Source: Caulochytrium protostelioides (Eukaryota > Chytridiomycota > Caulochytriomycetes > Caulochytriales > Caulochytriaceae). Taken from it: 64,000 nt of DNA. Shown here piece after piece: positions 9,459 to 18,427 of the stretch. Position 1 is the stretch's first letter, and each line of letters opens with the position of its first letter. The stretch spans positions 97,015 through 161,014 of the forward strand of contig ML014137.1 in assembly GCA_003615045.1 (NCBI GenBank), in the 5' to 3' direction. The position numbers and the translations under genes were made by a program. The notes below the pieces were generated by a model that was not told the origin of the DNA, did not search any database, and saw only the letters and a program-made list of their open reading frames with translations.

Positions 9459-11014
9459 GATCGCGTCAGCCGCTCCTAGCACTCACGGGGGTGGCACAAG
9501 CGACGGCGAGGAGAGAATGGCGGTATGGGCGGTATGGAATGCCAGGACGACCGAGCGAATCGGTGTCATGCGACGAGAAGGTGGGTCACGCTCTGTCAGT
9601 GCTCAACCAGCGCCGCGCTGATGGAACGGTGGATCGTGGATCACGTGGCGTCGCACGGGATGCCTCTCTTAGCCGTGGTTGTGGCGTGCACGTGCATGTG
9701 CGCGGAGGCGTGCGCGACCCGAACCATCCGAAAGCACACCAAGGAAACGAATGCGCGACGCACGCGGTTGGGTGAAAGCGGGTTGGCTGCCATCGCCTGC
9801 GCAAACGGCACCTTCTGGGGTGGGCGATCGTCGCCGGTCCCGAGCGATGCCGAGATCCCCGTCTCCGCCATAGCGCTCACGGAGCATCACGCGCGTCTGT
9901 CGCCATGGAGGCCATGTCGACGCCCGCCAGGCGGCCTCCAGGAAGCCGGGCCGGGCGGCCGAGCGACCGATCGTCCTGACGCTCGTGCGAACGCAACGGA
10001 CTCTTGGCCACCGTCTCCCGCTCAGGCCCTCGACACCCGAGCCCGTCGCGTCTTGTCGTGTCGGCGTTTCGCGTCGAGAGCGCCCTCACTTGGCGCGGCC
10101 GCCGCTGAAGACGAAGATGCCTAGGCCGCCGGCGGCGGCGGCGGCGGCGGCGGCAGCGACGGCGGCGGCCTATTCAGACGACGCCGCCGCGGTGGTGGAG
10201 AGGGGGAGGCGGCGGGGCGCCCCAGCGTAACTCCGCTCCCGGCCGTTGGCCGTGTCATGCCGATCGCGCTCGCCGCCGCCGCCGCCGCCGCTGCCGCCGC
10301 GATCGCCGTGCCACGGATCGGCACGCCGCACGGGCACCCGCCGGGTCGTGGCGCGGCCCGAGCCAGGCGGTTGTCATGGCCACGGGCTCCCGCGTCGTCG
10401 TGGGGCTCGGGTCACGCAGGACGATGCCGACGCGCGCGACGGACCCTGAGCCGTATCCGCGATCTGTCGGCTGCCCGCGCGTGCTTGGCGTCCCTCCAGG
10501 CGTCCAGCGGCGCGCGGCGGCCCCGCCCGCCGCGCGCGCAACCCGATGAGGTGAAGCGCGGATGTCTGCTCCAACGTGCTCAAACGGCCGCTCGCGCCCC
10601 AAAGTCCGACAGGGTCGGCGACGCCAGGCGCTCGCGATGACGGCGTCGACCCCCGGTCGACGGACCATGCATGAGCATGCATGCCATGCGCATGTCGACG
10701 CGAGGAAGCGGCAGCCGACGGATGGCGCGGCGCCCTTGATCACGACGGCCGCAGGACCCGCCGGTCGTCGCCACGGGAGCCGTGCATGCGTCATGCTGGA
10801 TGGCAATGCTCGGCGATCTGGAAACGCCTCCCGGTGATCCGTCTCCTTCCGACGGTCTCCGCAGAGTTCCCGTTTCTGGCGGTCCCTTCTGGTGGACCTG
10901 AAACCAAGCGTCGCGTCAGTCGCATCGCTGTGGGACCGCTCTTCAAGCAGCGCTCTTCAAGCAGCGCCCTTCAAGCAGCAGCATCGTCGCCGCCGACCTC
11001 GTGCGCCGTGCACG
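9459..11014. other. Divergent intergenic region with a 14-bp tandem repeat near its right end
   Basis: About 1.55 kb between two divergent genes. GC-rich with GCG/GGC triplet runs at about 10124-10165 and 10260-10310. Overlapping open frames on both strands are Arg/Ala/Pro-rich and unrecognisable. No RNA gene or mobile element seen. Confidence 0.55.
10938..10979 (+). repeat. 14-bp tandem repeat, three copies
   Basis: Three head-to-tail copies of gctcttcaagcagc (the third has one change, gcccttc). Fourteen is not a multiple of three, which argues against this stretch being protein-coding and supports the downstream ATG at 11015 as the true start of the next gene. Confidence 0.9.
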
Positions 11015-13267
11015 ATGGCGGCCGTCCCGCGGCTGGTCCCGCAGCGCCGCCGGTCGGACCACGGGACCCGCCGCCTCATCCAGGCCCGCAGCGCTCTCGA
11101 GCGCGACCTCGGCTGGAACGAGCCCCTCGCCGACGCCAGCGACCGGACGGTCGAGAACACGCTGTACCAGCTGCGCCACACGCCCCACGTCCGGCTCCCG
11201 CCGACGCTCGCCATGATCACGCCCTCGCGGTCGGCCGCGGCGGTGCTCGAGACCGTCGACTCGGCCCTCGCCACGCCGCCACGCCGCCGCCACTCGCGCC
11301 ACGGCGGCATGATCGCGGCTCTTGCCACGCCGTTACGCCACGCCGCGGCGGCCGCCCACCGCCAGAAGCACGGCAGCGGCAGCGGCGGCAGCAGCGGCGG
11401 ATCGACCGACCCTGGCGTCGAGGCGCGCGCCGCAGCGACGCTCTACCCGACGCCGCAGGGTCCGCCCGCGACGCCGGGACGGACGCCCGGCACGGCGCTG
11501 CGGGTCGACGACGCCGACGTGTGCTACGAAGCGGTCGTGATCGGCGTCTCGGCCACCCAGGACGCCGCCGAGAGCCATCGGGGCGGCAAGTGGCTGGGCG
11601 CGGGCGCGCCGCCGCGCCGCCGCCGCATGCTCTGCGGGCTGTGGACGCGCAAGTCGGCCGTCCGGCTTCAGATCACGTCGCGGGACGTCCGCGAGTGGCG
11701 ACTGCCTGACGCGACGATCGAGGCCGGCTCGGGCGCCGCGCGGCTGCTGTCGTATCTGCCGATCCACTATGCGCTGTTCACCGTGCAGGAATCGCGCCCG
11801 GGCGGGCGATGCCGCTTCGTCATCGCGGACGCGCGGTCCCGGCAGCCGTCGGGCGCGTCGCTCGCGTCGCCCGCATCAGGCATCGCCGCGCCGCGCGGCG
11901 CTGAAACCAGCGCGCCGCGCATCTACGAGGTGGCCGACCGGCCGGCCATGGCCCAGATCTATGACCAGCTGCAGCAGGCGCGCGCGCAGATCCTCATCCG
12001 AGGCCTCCGGCCCGAGACGCTGCGGCTCGCCGTGCCGCCCGTCGCGTCGCCCATCGCGCCCATGGCCGAGGCCGTGTCCCCGCAGGACGAGGGCGCCCGG
12101 GTCCACCACGCCCGGCGGCGACGGTCGTCCCCGCCGCTCTCGTCGGCCGCCTTTTCGGAGGACGCCGATGCCGACCAAGCGGACGACGACGATCCGCCTC
12201 CGGCGGGCGAGGCCCCCGACGCCTGTGAACGCGCCGGCGCCTGTGAACGTGGCCGCGAGGGGCGGAGGGACCGCGCGATGGACGCCGGGATCGCCACGGC
12301 CTCGCGCCGAACCGCGGCGCCGGCCGCCGCCGATCCGGGGTACGACCCTCGCCTCACGCCCGACGCCGAGGCATCGAGCGAGGCCGACGGGGGCCCTGCC
12401 GTGAAGGCGGCGACGGCGCACCACGGCGTCATCATCCCCCTCGTGGCGCTGCCCGGTCCGCCGGGGCCCCCGGCCGGCCCGCGGGGTCGTCAGCCCTTGA
12501 CCCCGCCAGCCGAGGTGGCGCCCGCGGCCGAAGCCACGTGGCCGCGGGCGGAGCCGCGCAGCGAGCAGCGACCCTTCCGAGCTGACGCGGCGGTGGTCGG
12601 CCCGTCGCGAGCCGAGACGACGCCGCTCCGCGGGCGTCTCGCGGCGTCGGCATCCTCTGGGCACACGCCGGCGACGACGGCCACGACGCCGACCGACGCG
12701 CCAGCGCTCCGGCGCGTGGCGACGCCGCCCGTGGCGACCGGCGCCGCCACGACGGCGCTCGCCTGGCCCGCGACGACCCGCGTTCTCGCCGAAACGCAGG
12801 GCGCGCTGCAGCAGACGCGGGCCGCGCTCGCGCAGGTCCGCGCGCACGTGGTCGACTCGCTCGAGCGGCTCGACCACATGCGGCTCGAGACGGCGGCGCT
12901 GCGGGACCGTGTCCCGAGCGCGGCGGCGGCCGCCACGGCTGCAGGCAACGGGTTCGACGCCGTGACGGCGCGCGCGCTAGCGCAGTGCCAGGCCACGGTC
13001 CAGTCGTCCGCGGTGGCGGCGGCGGCGGCGATGGCGGCCGCCACGCCGCGGGCGACGGAGGACCGGTCCGCCGCACCGACCACGACGGCCTCGTCGCCTG
13101 CGAGCGTCATACGCCGAAGGACGCGCCACGACGGTGTGCCGCCCAAGCCCGCGGCGCCGGTCGCGGGCTCGCGCATCGCGGCCTCCACGGCCCGGGCCCA
13201 CGTCGCCGACGGGCCCGGCGTCCTTCCTGCGGATCCGACCGGTCATTCGCTGGAGGACATCCTTTGA
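11015..13267 (+). CDS. Orphan protein, basic N-terminus, possible PH/PTB-like segment, long disordered region, C-terminal coiled coil
   Basis: 750 residues, family not recognised. Residues 1-90 are the most ordered-looking part (RLIQARSALERDLGWNEPLA, then VENTLYQLRHTP). A region at about 165-260 alternates hydrophobic and polar residues (CYEAVVIGVSATQ ... MLCGLWTRKSAVRLQIT ... LLSYLPIHYALFTVQE), compatible with a small beta-rich domain such as PH/PTB, though without a decisive motif. Residues about 340-600 are Pro/Ala/Arg/Asp-rich and probably disordered. A heptad-like stretch (QGALQQTRAALAQVRAHVVD ... LERLDHMRLETAALRDRV) near 610-650 predicts a coiled coil. Consistent GC-rich third positions over 2.2 kb and one uninterrupted frame support coding. 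The frame is open upstream to a GTG at 10892, but a 14-bp repeat there favours the ATG at 11015. It converges with Ufd2 107 bp downstream. Confidence 0.65.
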   Translation: MAAVPRLVPQRRRSDHGTRRLIQARSALERDLGWNEPLADASDRTVENTLYQLRHTPHVRLPPTLAMITPSRSAAAVLETVDSALATPPRRRHSRHGGMIAALATPLRHAAAAAHRQKHGSGSGGSSGGSTDPGVEARAAATLYPTPQGPPATPGRTPGTALRVDDADVCYEAVVIGVSATQDAAESHRGGKWLGAGAPPRRRRMLCGLWTRKSAVRLQITSRDVREWRLPDATIEAGSGAARLLSYLPIHYALFTVQESRPGGRCRFVIADARSRQPSGASLASPASGIAAPRGAETSAPRIYEVADRPAMAQIYDQLQQARAQILIRGLRPETLRLAVPPVASPIAPMAEAVSPQDEGARVHHARRRRSSPPLSSAAFSEDADADQADDDDPPPAGEAPDACERAGACERGREGRRDRAMDAGIATASRRTAAPAAADPGYDPRLTPDAEASSEADGGPAVKAATAHHGVIIPLVALPGPPGPPAGPRGRQPLTPPAEVAPAAEATWPRAEPRSEQRPFRADAAVVGPSRAETTPLRGRLAASASSGHTPATTATTPTDAPALRRVATPPVATGAATTALAWPATTRVLAETQGALQQTRAALAQVRAHVVDSLERLDHMRLETAALRDRVPSAAAAATAAGNGFDAVTARALAQCQATVQSSAVAAAAAMAAATPRATEDRSAAPTTTASSPASVIRRRTRHDGVPPKPAAPVAGSRIAASTARAHVADGPGVLPADPTGHSLEDIL

Positions 13268-13374
13268 ATCGATGACCTCGGGTGCCCGGTGCTGGCCACC
13301 GTGCACGTTGGTTGACTGTCGCGCGCCATGGACGTCGTATTGAACATAGAGAGTATAGAGGACCTGTTGTCGTA

Positions 13375-16300
13375 TCACGGAGCGGCGTTCGCCGCCTGCT
13401 TGGCCTCGCGCCGCGCGGCGCGCCACGCCGCAATCTCGGCCTTCAGCGCCGTGTTGGGCACGACGTCCTCGATCACAAGCGGCTGCCGGTTGAACGGGTC
13501 GTGCGTGTCCGAGAGCAGATGGCTCTTGATCGTCGAGAGATCGAGGGTCATGTTAGACGTGGGCAGAATCACGGGCTCGTTCATGATCGTGAACATGAGG
13601 GGGTCCATGAAGTGGTCCGGCACGTCGCCCAGATCGTCTTCTTCCTGGACATCCGCCGCAATCGCGGCCTCAATCGCCGACACGAGCTGCGTCAATGCGC
13701 CGAGACCTTTGGGGCCCGGGTCGAGCAGGTGGTGCTTGATGAGGATCGTGCCCGCACGCTCGAAGTGCTGCCGCGCATACGAGCGCCCGTCCTTGGCCAT
13801 CGCCGCCACAAACGCTGGCTGGTCAGCGAGATGCAAGTAGATGAGAATGAGCTCCGAAAGCAACCGCTTCGGGTTGAAGTGGTACCGCTCCGGGTGGCGG
13901 ACCTTGAGTTCGGTGCACTTGGGCCCCGCGAGGGCAGCGAGGTTGTAGTTCATCATGGCTGCCAGCCGTTCCACAATGTAGGCCTCCATGAAAGGCTCGA
14001 CAATCTCCGATTCCTGGGTAAACAGCTGGAGCATATGGACCGTCTCGTTGCCCAGGCTCATGCAGCTCGTGGCTTGGCGCTCGGCCTGACTGAGGGCCTG
14101 GCGTTTCTCCTCCTGGTAGGCCTGGGGCTGCGTGGCCCACTCGGCGCTGTCCATTTCCTTCTGGAGGCTGTGGATATCGCCGAGCTTGGTGAGCGCCTCA
14201 TCCAGCAGGTACGTCGTGTCATTCATGAGCAAGTTGACGAAGCGCACAAAGCTCGTGAGCGCGCGCGCTTGCTTGATGATCTCGTGGCGGTGCAGGGGCT
14301 GATCCCAGATCGCGCGAATGATCTGCGAGATGTTGTACCGGATATTGAACTTGTCGTAGAACTGCGACGCCATGCCCGTCTGCTCCACGTCCACATAGAA
14401 GCGCAGCAGCACGCGCACTAGGCGCTGCTGGCAGAGCGGATGAATCGCGAGCGAGTCGCGCACGCGCGAGATGGGCTGGCCGTCCCGGTCGCGGTAGATC
14501 GGCAGCGTGAAGTAGAACAGCACCTCCACGAGTTTGCTCTTCAGGTAAGGATTCTTGATCACGTGCGGCTGGTCCAGAATCACCATCGCGAAGGTGAGGA
14601 AATCATCCGGGACCACTTCCTGGAAAAGCACGGGGTGGTGTCGGCATACAAACACATAGAAGTCGACGTAGTCCTCGACCACCCATTCGGGCAGGGTGGC
14701 AAAGAGGGTATCCGCGGGCAGCGGATGCCGGCGGCCTTCCACGTTCAGGCGCGGCACGGCCTCGAGCTGGCCCTGGATCACTTGGCTCCACGGCACCGCG
14801 TTCACGGGGAGGGGCGCCGGCAGAGGCGGCGCCAGCGTCGTCGCGGCTGTCGCATCACCGCCGTCCACGTCCATCGGCAGGGAGTCGGTGCTGTCATCGC
14901 CTGCCTGGCCCGCCTGGCCCGCCGTGGGCGTGGGCGCCGCGGGCGCCGGCGTGGCCTCGGGTGCGAGCTGGAACGAGGGCTCCGTCGCGAGGATGCGCAA
15001 CATCCATCCCGCCAGCAGCCGGTAGAAGGCGATGATCTGGTCCCAGGTGGCGCGGTCAAAGAGCGCGGCTTGCATCGCGAGCTGTAGCGCGACCATGTGG
15101 TCGTGGTTGGCGATGGCTTTGCGGAGCATGAAGGCGGTCAGCGTGGCTTGGTGCTGGGGCGACAGCGTCGCAGCGGCCGTCGATCCCGCCGGGGGCGTGG
15201 CGGCCGCAGCGGTTTGCGCGCGCCAGGTGGCACGCAGCCGCTTGATTTCGGACGCCGTATGGTCGATATCCTTCTGGAACTGCGTGTAGAACTTGATCGT
15301 CGCCAGAAATCCGTAGTGCAAGCCAGCGAGCGTCAAGTAAAAGACTTCAGTCACGAATTTCGGCGCGGCCTGGTGGTGTGCCGTGTGGCGCTGCTGCCAC
15401 CGGTCCCGCATGCTGAGCCAGGTGGCGCGGTCCACGGCCATTGCGGTTTCGTCGGACCACGCTTCGAGACGCGTCGATGCCGTGAACAGGTACGCCGGAT
15501 CGATGAGATGCAATTTGGTGAGACCAAAGTCGGTCATGGGCTGCACCCAGAGCAGCAGCAGCTTGAGGCAGTTGAACATGAAGCCATCCGACGCGACGTG
15601 TCGGCGATCCACACGCAGCCGGCCGCGGGCCTTGTTGGCATCGAAGGCGCGAGCCAGCCACCCCAGCATCGCGTCTTTGGTCTGCGGGCCCCGCTTAATG
15701 AGCGGCATCGTCAGGGCGCTGAGCGCGTTCGTGATCGTCAAGCACGTGCCGCGCAGCGTCTCTTGGGCGGCCATGACGTCTGCGAGATTGCGGTCGCGGC
15801 CAATCGGCGCGCCGTACAGCTGAGGGCTGGCCATGCGCGACGACTCACCGCCCTCGCCGCCGTTGTCCATACTCTCGCCATCGCCGTCGTCATCGCCGTC
15901 GTCGGCCGCATCCAAGTCGAGGTCGAGCTGGGTGAAATCCATACTGGCCGCGAGGCCCGGGTCGTTGTTCATCCCGCCTCCACCGGGAAGCATGGCGCGC
16001 GATGGGTCCTGTGGCGGCGGGTGTGCCGACTGGATGCCAAAGTACCGGTCTGCGAGCATCACGCCGTTGGGATCGGTGGCATCGGGCAGAATAGCGGTGC
16101 GGCCGAGAAAGGGGCCCAAAAAGGTGAGTTGCTCCATATGCTTGCCCATCCGCGGCTCCGGGCACCACAGCGGCGACTGGACGAGGGTGTCCATCAAGAG
16201 CGGGTGGTCCACAAACGCCTGGGTCAGCGTCGTCATGACCTCCGGCAGCCGGCCGCTGGTGGCCATCAGCGGTGTCGTGGCGCGCATGCGCGCCGCCAGC

Positions 16301-17409
16301 AGCGCAAAGAAGGGCTGGAGCAAATCGACGAGGCCATCGCCGTGGAAGCGCTCGAGGAACTGGTTGAAAAACACAGGATCGAGTGTGTGCTCCAGCAAAG
16401 CCTCGGCGAGGCACTCGGTGCCCGGATGGACGGCATCGAAGCGGTTGGGCGACGCAGGCGCAAACGTGGCGGCCATCTCGGGCATCAGCACCAGCCCCGC
16501 GTAGCTCACGAGCAGCGCCTGCGCCTGCTGAACGACACGCTGCCGTTGTGCGAGACGCTCGAGCGCCGCGTCACGCAGCGCCGACGTGATCTGGGGGTGT
16601 GCCGCGTCGCGGCAGGCTTGCTCGGTGCGAGCCAGCTTGGCCAGCTGCGCGCGCGCACGCTGCCACGCGCTCAGCAGGTAGGGGAACAAGGGCGTCACGC
16701 ACGTCACGACGCGACTCGGGGTGGCCGCTGTCGTGTGGCTCAGCCGGGTATACAGCACGCGCTCGAGACGATCAAGCGTGATGGTTTCGCAAGGTGCGTC
16801 CAGCCCCTCGTCGCCCTGCAGCTCTCGCGCCAACTCCGGCAGCGTGATCCATGCCGCCGGATCGATGTCGGCCTCCGAGTCCGCCGAGGCCGGCTGCGAC
16901 GCATCAGCGCCCGGCGCGGCGGCCAGGGGTGCGGAGGACGGTGCCGGCGCGGACGTCGTTGCATCGCTCGTGCTCAGCCGCACATGCAGGATCTCGCTCA
17001 ACAGCGTATGCGTCGTGGCCGTCGCATCGGAGGCGGCCATGCGCTCGATGCGCTGAAAGACGGCATCGTCGGGCGTGGGGGCGGCCGGGGCGGCCGCTGC
17101 AGCGGCGGCTTGGGACGGCGGCTGGGCAAGCGATGTGGCCGACGCCGTGGCCGCCAGGGACGGCGGTGTCGATGCGGTGCTGGGACGCGGAGTCTCCTTC
17201 GCGGTCGCCGTCGGCGGACAGGTGCCCGGACTCGATCCCAACGCGCGGCGGTTGGCCGCGGTGGCGGTGGCGGTGGCGGCGCCGTGGGACGGCCGTGCCG
17301 GAGGCGAGGGCGACGCGTCGGGGGTCGCCGACGCCGCGGTGGGCGACCCGGACGACGTACGTCCCGCCGCCAGCTTGGCCAGCCGCTTCTGGCGCACCAG
17401 GTCGTCCAT
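13375..17409 (-). CDS. Ubiquitin conjugation factor E4 (Ufd2-like, U-box E4 ligase)
   Basis: 1344 residues. N-terminal 150 residues are Ala/Pro/Ser/Thr-rich. The central region matches the Ufd2 core: RVLYTRLSH ... PLFPYLLSAWQRA, ALSALTMPLIKRGPQTKDAM, PEWVVEDYVDFYVFVCRHHP, KNPYLKSKLVEVLFYFTLP, FYDKFNIRYNISQIIRAIWD and FVRFVNLLMNDTTYLLDEAL. The C-terminal U-box (about 1257-1344) contains DHFMDPLMFTIMNEPVILP, STIKSHLLSDTHDPFNRQPL and a final basic helix. Ufd2 extends ubiquitin chains on substrates already marked by E3 ligases and works with Cdc48/p97 in protein quality control; the U-box recruits the E2. The frame extends 30 codons upstream into a degenerate repeat encoding Ala/Val/Thr, so the ATG at 17409 (MDDLVRQKRLAKLAAG), the usual fungal Ufd2 start, is chosen. 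Single exon. Long antisense frames exist but are shadows. Confidence 0.95.
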   Translation of the reverse strand: MDDLVRQKRLAKLAAGRTSSGSPTAASATPDASPSPPARPSHGAATATATAANRRALGSSPGTCPPTATAKETPRPSTASTPPSLAATASATSLAQPPSQAAAAAAAPAAPTPDDAVFQRIERMAASDATATTHTLLSEILHVRLSTSDATTSAPAPSSAPLAAAPGADASQPASADSEADIDPAAWITLPELARELQGDEGLDAPCETITLDRLERVLYTRLSHTTAATPSRVVTCVTPLFPYLLSAWQRARAQLAKLARTEQACRDAAHPQITSALRDAALERLAQRQRVVQQAQALLVSYAGLVLMPEMAATFAPASPNRFDAVHPGTECLAEALLEHTLDPVFFNQFLERFHGDGLVDLLQPFFALLAARMRATTPLMATSGRLPEVMTTLTQAFVDHPLLMDTLVQSPLWCPEPRMGKHMEQLTFLGPFLGRTAILPDATDPNGVMLADRYFGIQSAHPPPQDPSRAMLPGGGGMNNDPGLAASMDFTQLDLDLDAADDGDDDGDGESMDNGGEGGESSRMASPQLYGAPIGRDRNLADVMAAQETLRGTCLTITNALSALTMPLIKRGPQTKDAMLGWLARAFDANKARGRLRVDRRHVASDGFMFNCLKLLLLWVQPMTDFGLTKLHLIDPAYLFTASTRLEAWSDETAMAVDRATWLSMRDRWQQRHTAHHQAAPKFVTEVFYLTLAGLHYGFLATIKFYTQFQKDIDHTASEIKRLRATWRAQTAAAATPPAGSTAAATLSPQHQATLTAFMLRKAIANHDHMVALQLAMQAALFDRATWDQIIAFYRLLAGWMLRILATEPSFQLAPEATPAPAAPTPTAGQAGQAGDDSTDSLPMDVDGGDATAATTLAPPLPAPLPVNAVPWSQVIQGQLEAVPRLNVEGRRHPLPADTLFATLPEWVVEDYVDFYVFVCRHHPVLFQEVVPDDFLTFAMVILDQPHVIKNPYLKSKLVEVLFYFTLPIYRDRDGQPISRVRDSLAIHPLCQQRLVRVLLRFYVDVEQTGMASQFYDKFNIRYNISQIIRAIWDQPLHRHEIIKQARALTSFVRFVNLLMNDTTYLLDEALTKLGDIHSLQKEMDSAEWATQPQAYQEEKRQALSQAERQATSCMSLGNETVHMLQLFTQESEIVEPFMEAYIVERLAAMMNYNLAALAGPKCTELKVRHPERYHFNPKRLLSELILIYLHLADQPAFVAAMAKDGRSYARQHFERAGTILIKHHLLDPGPKGLGALTQLVSAIEAAIAADVQEEDDLGDVPDHFMDPLMFTIMNEPVILPTSNMTLDLSTIKSHLLSDTHDPFNRQPLVIEDVVPNTALKAEIAAWRAARREAKQAANAAP

Positions 17410-17417
17410 GATGGCGC

Positions 17418-17535
17418 TGGCGGCAATGACAACGGTAGTCGTAGCGGTGAGGGCAACGAGAGCGGCAACGACCACGGCAACGGCAGCGGTAACGATCACG
17501 GCAACGACAACGGCAGCAGCGGTGACCGCGCGTCG
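17418..17535. repeat. Degenerate ggcaacgac-type repeat upstream of Ufd2
   Basis: About 118 bp of imperfect 6- and 9-bp units built on ggcaac, gacaac and gagcggc, directly upstream of the Ufd2 start in the divergent promoter region. Units vary too much to count exactly. Confidence 0.7.
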
Positions 17536-18427
17536 GTGATGCGATCAAGCGGCAAGGACGATCGCAGAGGCGGAGGCGAGACGCGGATCGCGTGATGTGG
17601 ATGCGAGAATCGATCGCGTCAACAGAGGCGGAAGCGTCACGTGTCCAGCGCGGAGGCGTCCAGCCCGGCGATGCGGTATCCCTCGCGACGGCGAGGCGAC
17701 GAGGAAGGGGGTCGAGCAGGGCGTGACGAGGAAGGCCAGGAAAGAACAGACACGCGGGCGTTCGTCCATGCGGCCCGAACGCGGTCACGTGCCAGATCGC
17801 GTACCGAGCAGGACGGCGATCCTCCCCTCGCGCGGGACGGTTCGATACCAGCCCGTGAGACGAGACCCACGCGACCGGTCCGTCCGATTGGTTCCTGATG
17901 ACGGTAGCCCACCGCCGCCCACGTGGCGTCTCGCGTCCCATCGAGAACACCCGGGCCCCTCGCGCCGCGACCGAACCCCCGTCGCCCCCCCAGGTGGCCC
18001 CCCGGGGGCTTGCCCGCCCGCCCACGTCGGCAGGACCGGGGGGACCGGCGTCGGCCCGCAGGCGGAGAGGGGACACCGGCTGCCGTGTCTGCGTTTCAGG
18101 AACCGCCCTCAGGTCGTACAGAAAGGGGGTGCCGAGCTCGCCAACAGGACCAGCAGCACGACGCGGCGATGCGATGCGCATCACCGCCTTCATCGGATCA
18201 CCTCAGACGTGGTACCGCGCCACCATGTCGGGGAGAGCCGTCAACCCCTCCGAAGCGCCCAAGATCCCAAGATCGCCTGATCGATCACCGACGGGATCGC
18301 CGCACGGTGCTGAGATGATCCGCACACAGCACATCCAGCAGCCCAGTGCCGACCTCCTTCACGATCGTCCTCGCCAACCAGCATCTCAAGTTCTATCGAT
18401 TCGATCGACCGCTTCGCTCGCTGCACC
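17536..18427. other. Divergent intergenic region between Ufd2 and the ERT1/AcuK-like gene
   Basis: About 0.9 kb of GC-rich DNA with no gene I can support; it must carry both promoters. All three plus-strand frames are partly open with no family similarity. Confidence 0.55.

Noticed and set aside
15097-17595. 832-codon plus-strand open frame antisense to Ufd2
   Set aside because: The opposite strand encodes a clear full-length Ufd2. The frame is Arg/Gly/Val-rich with no domains, as expected for a shadow of a GC-rich gene.
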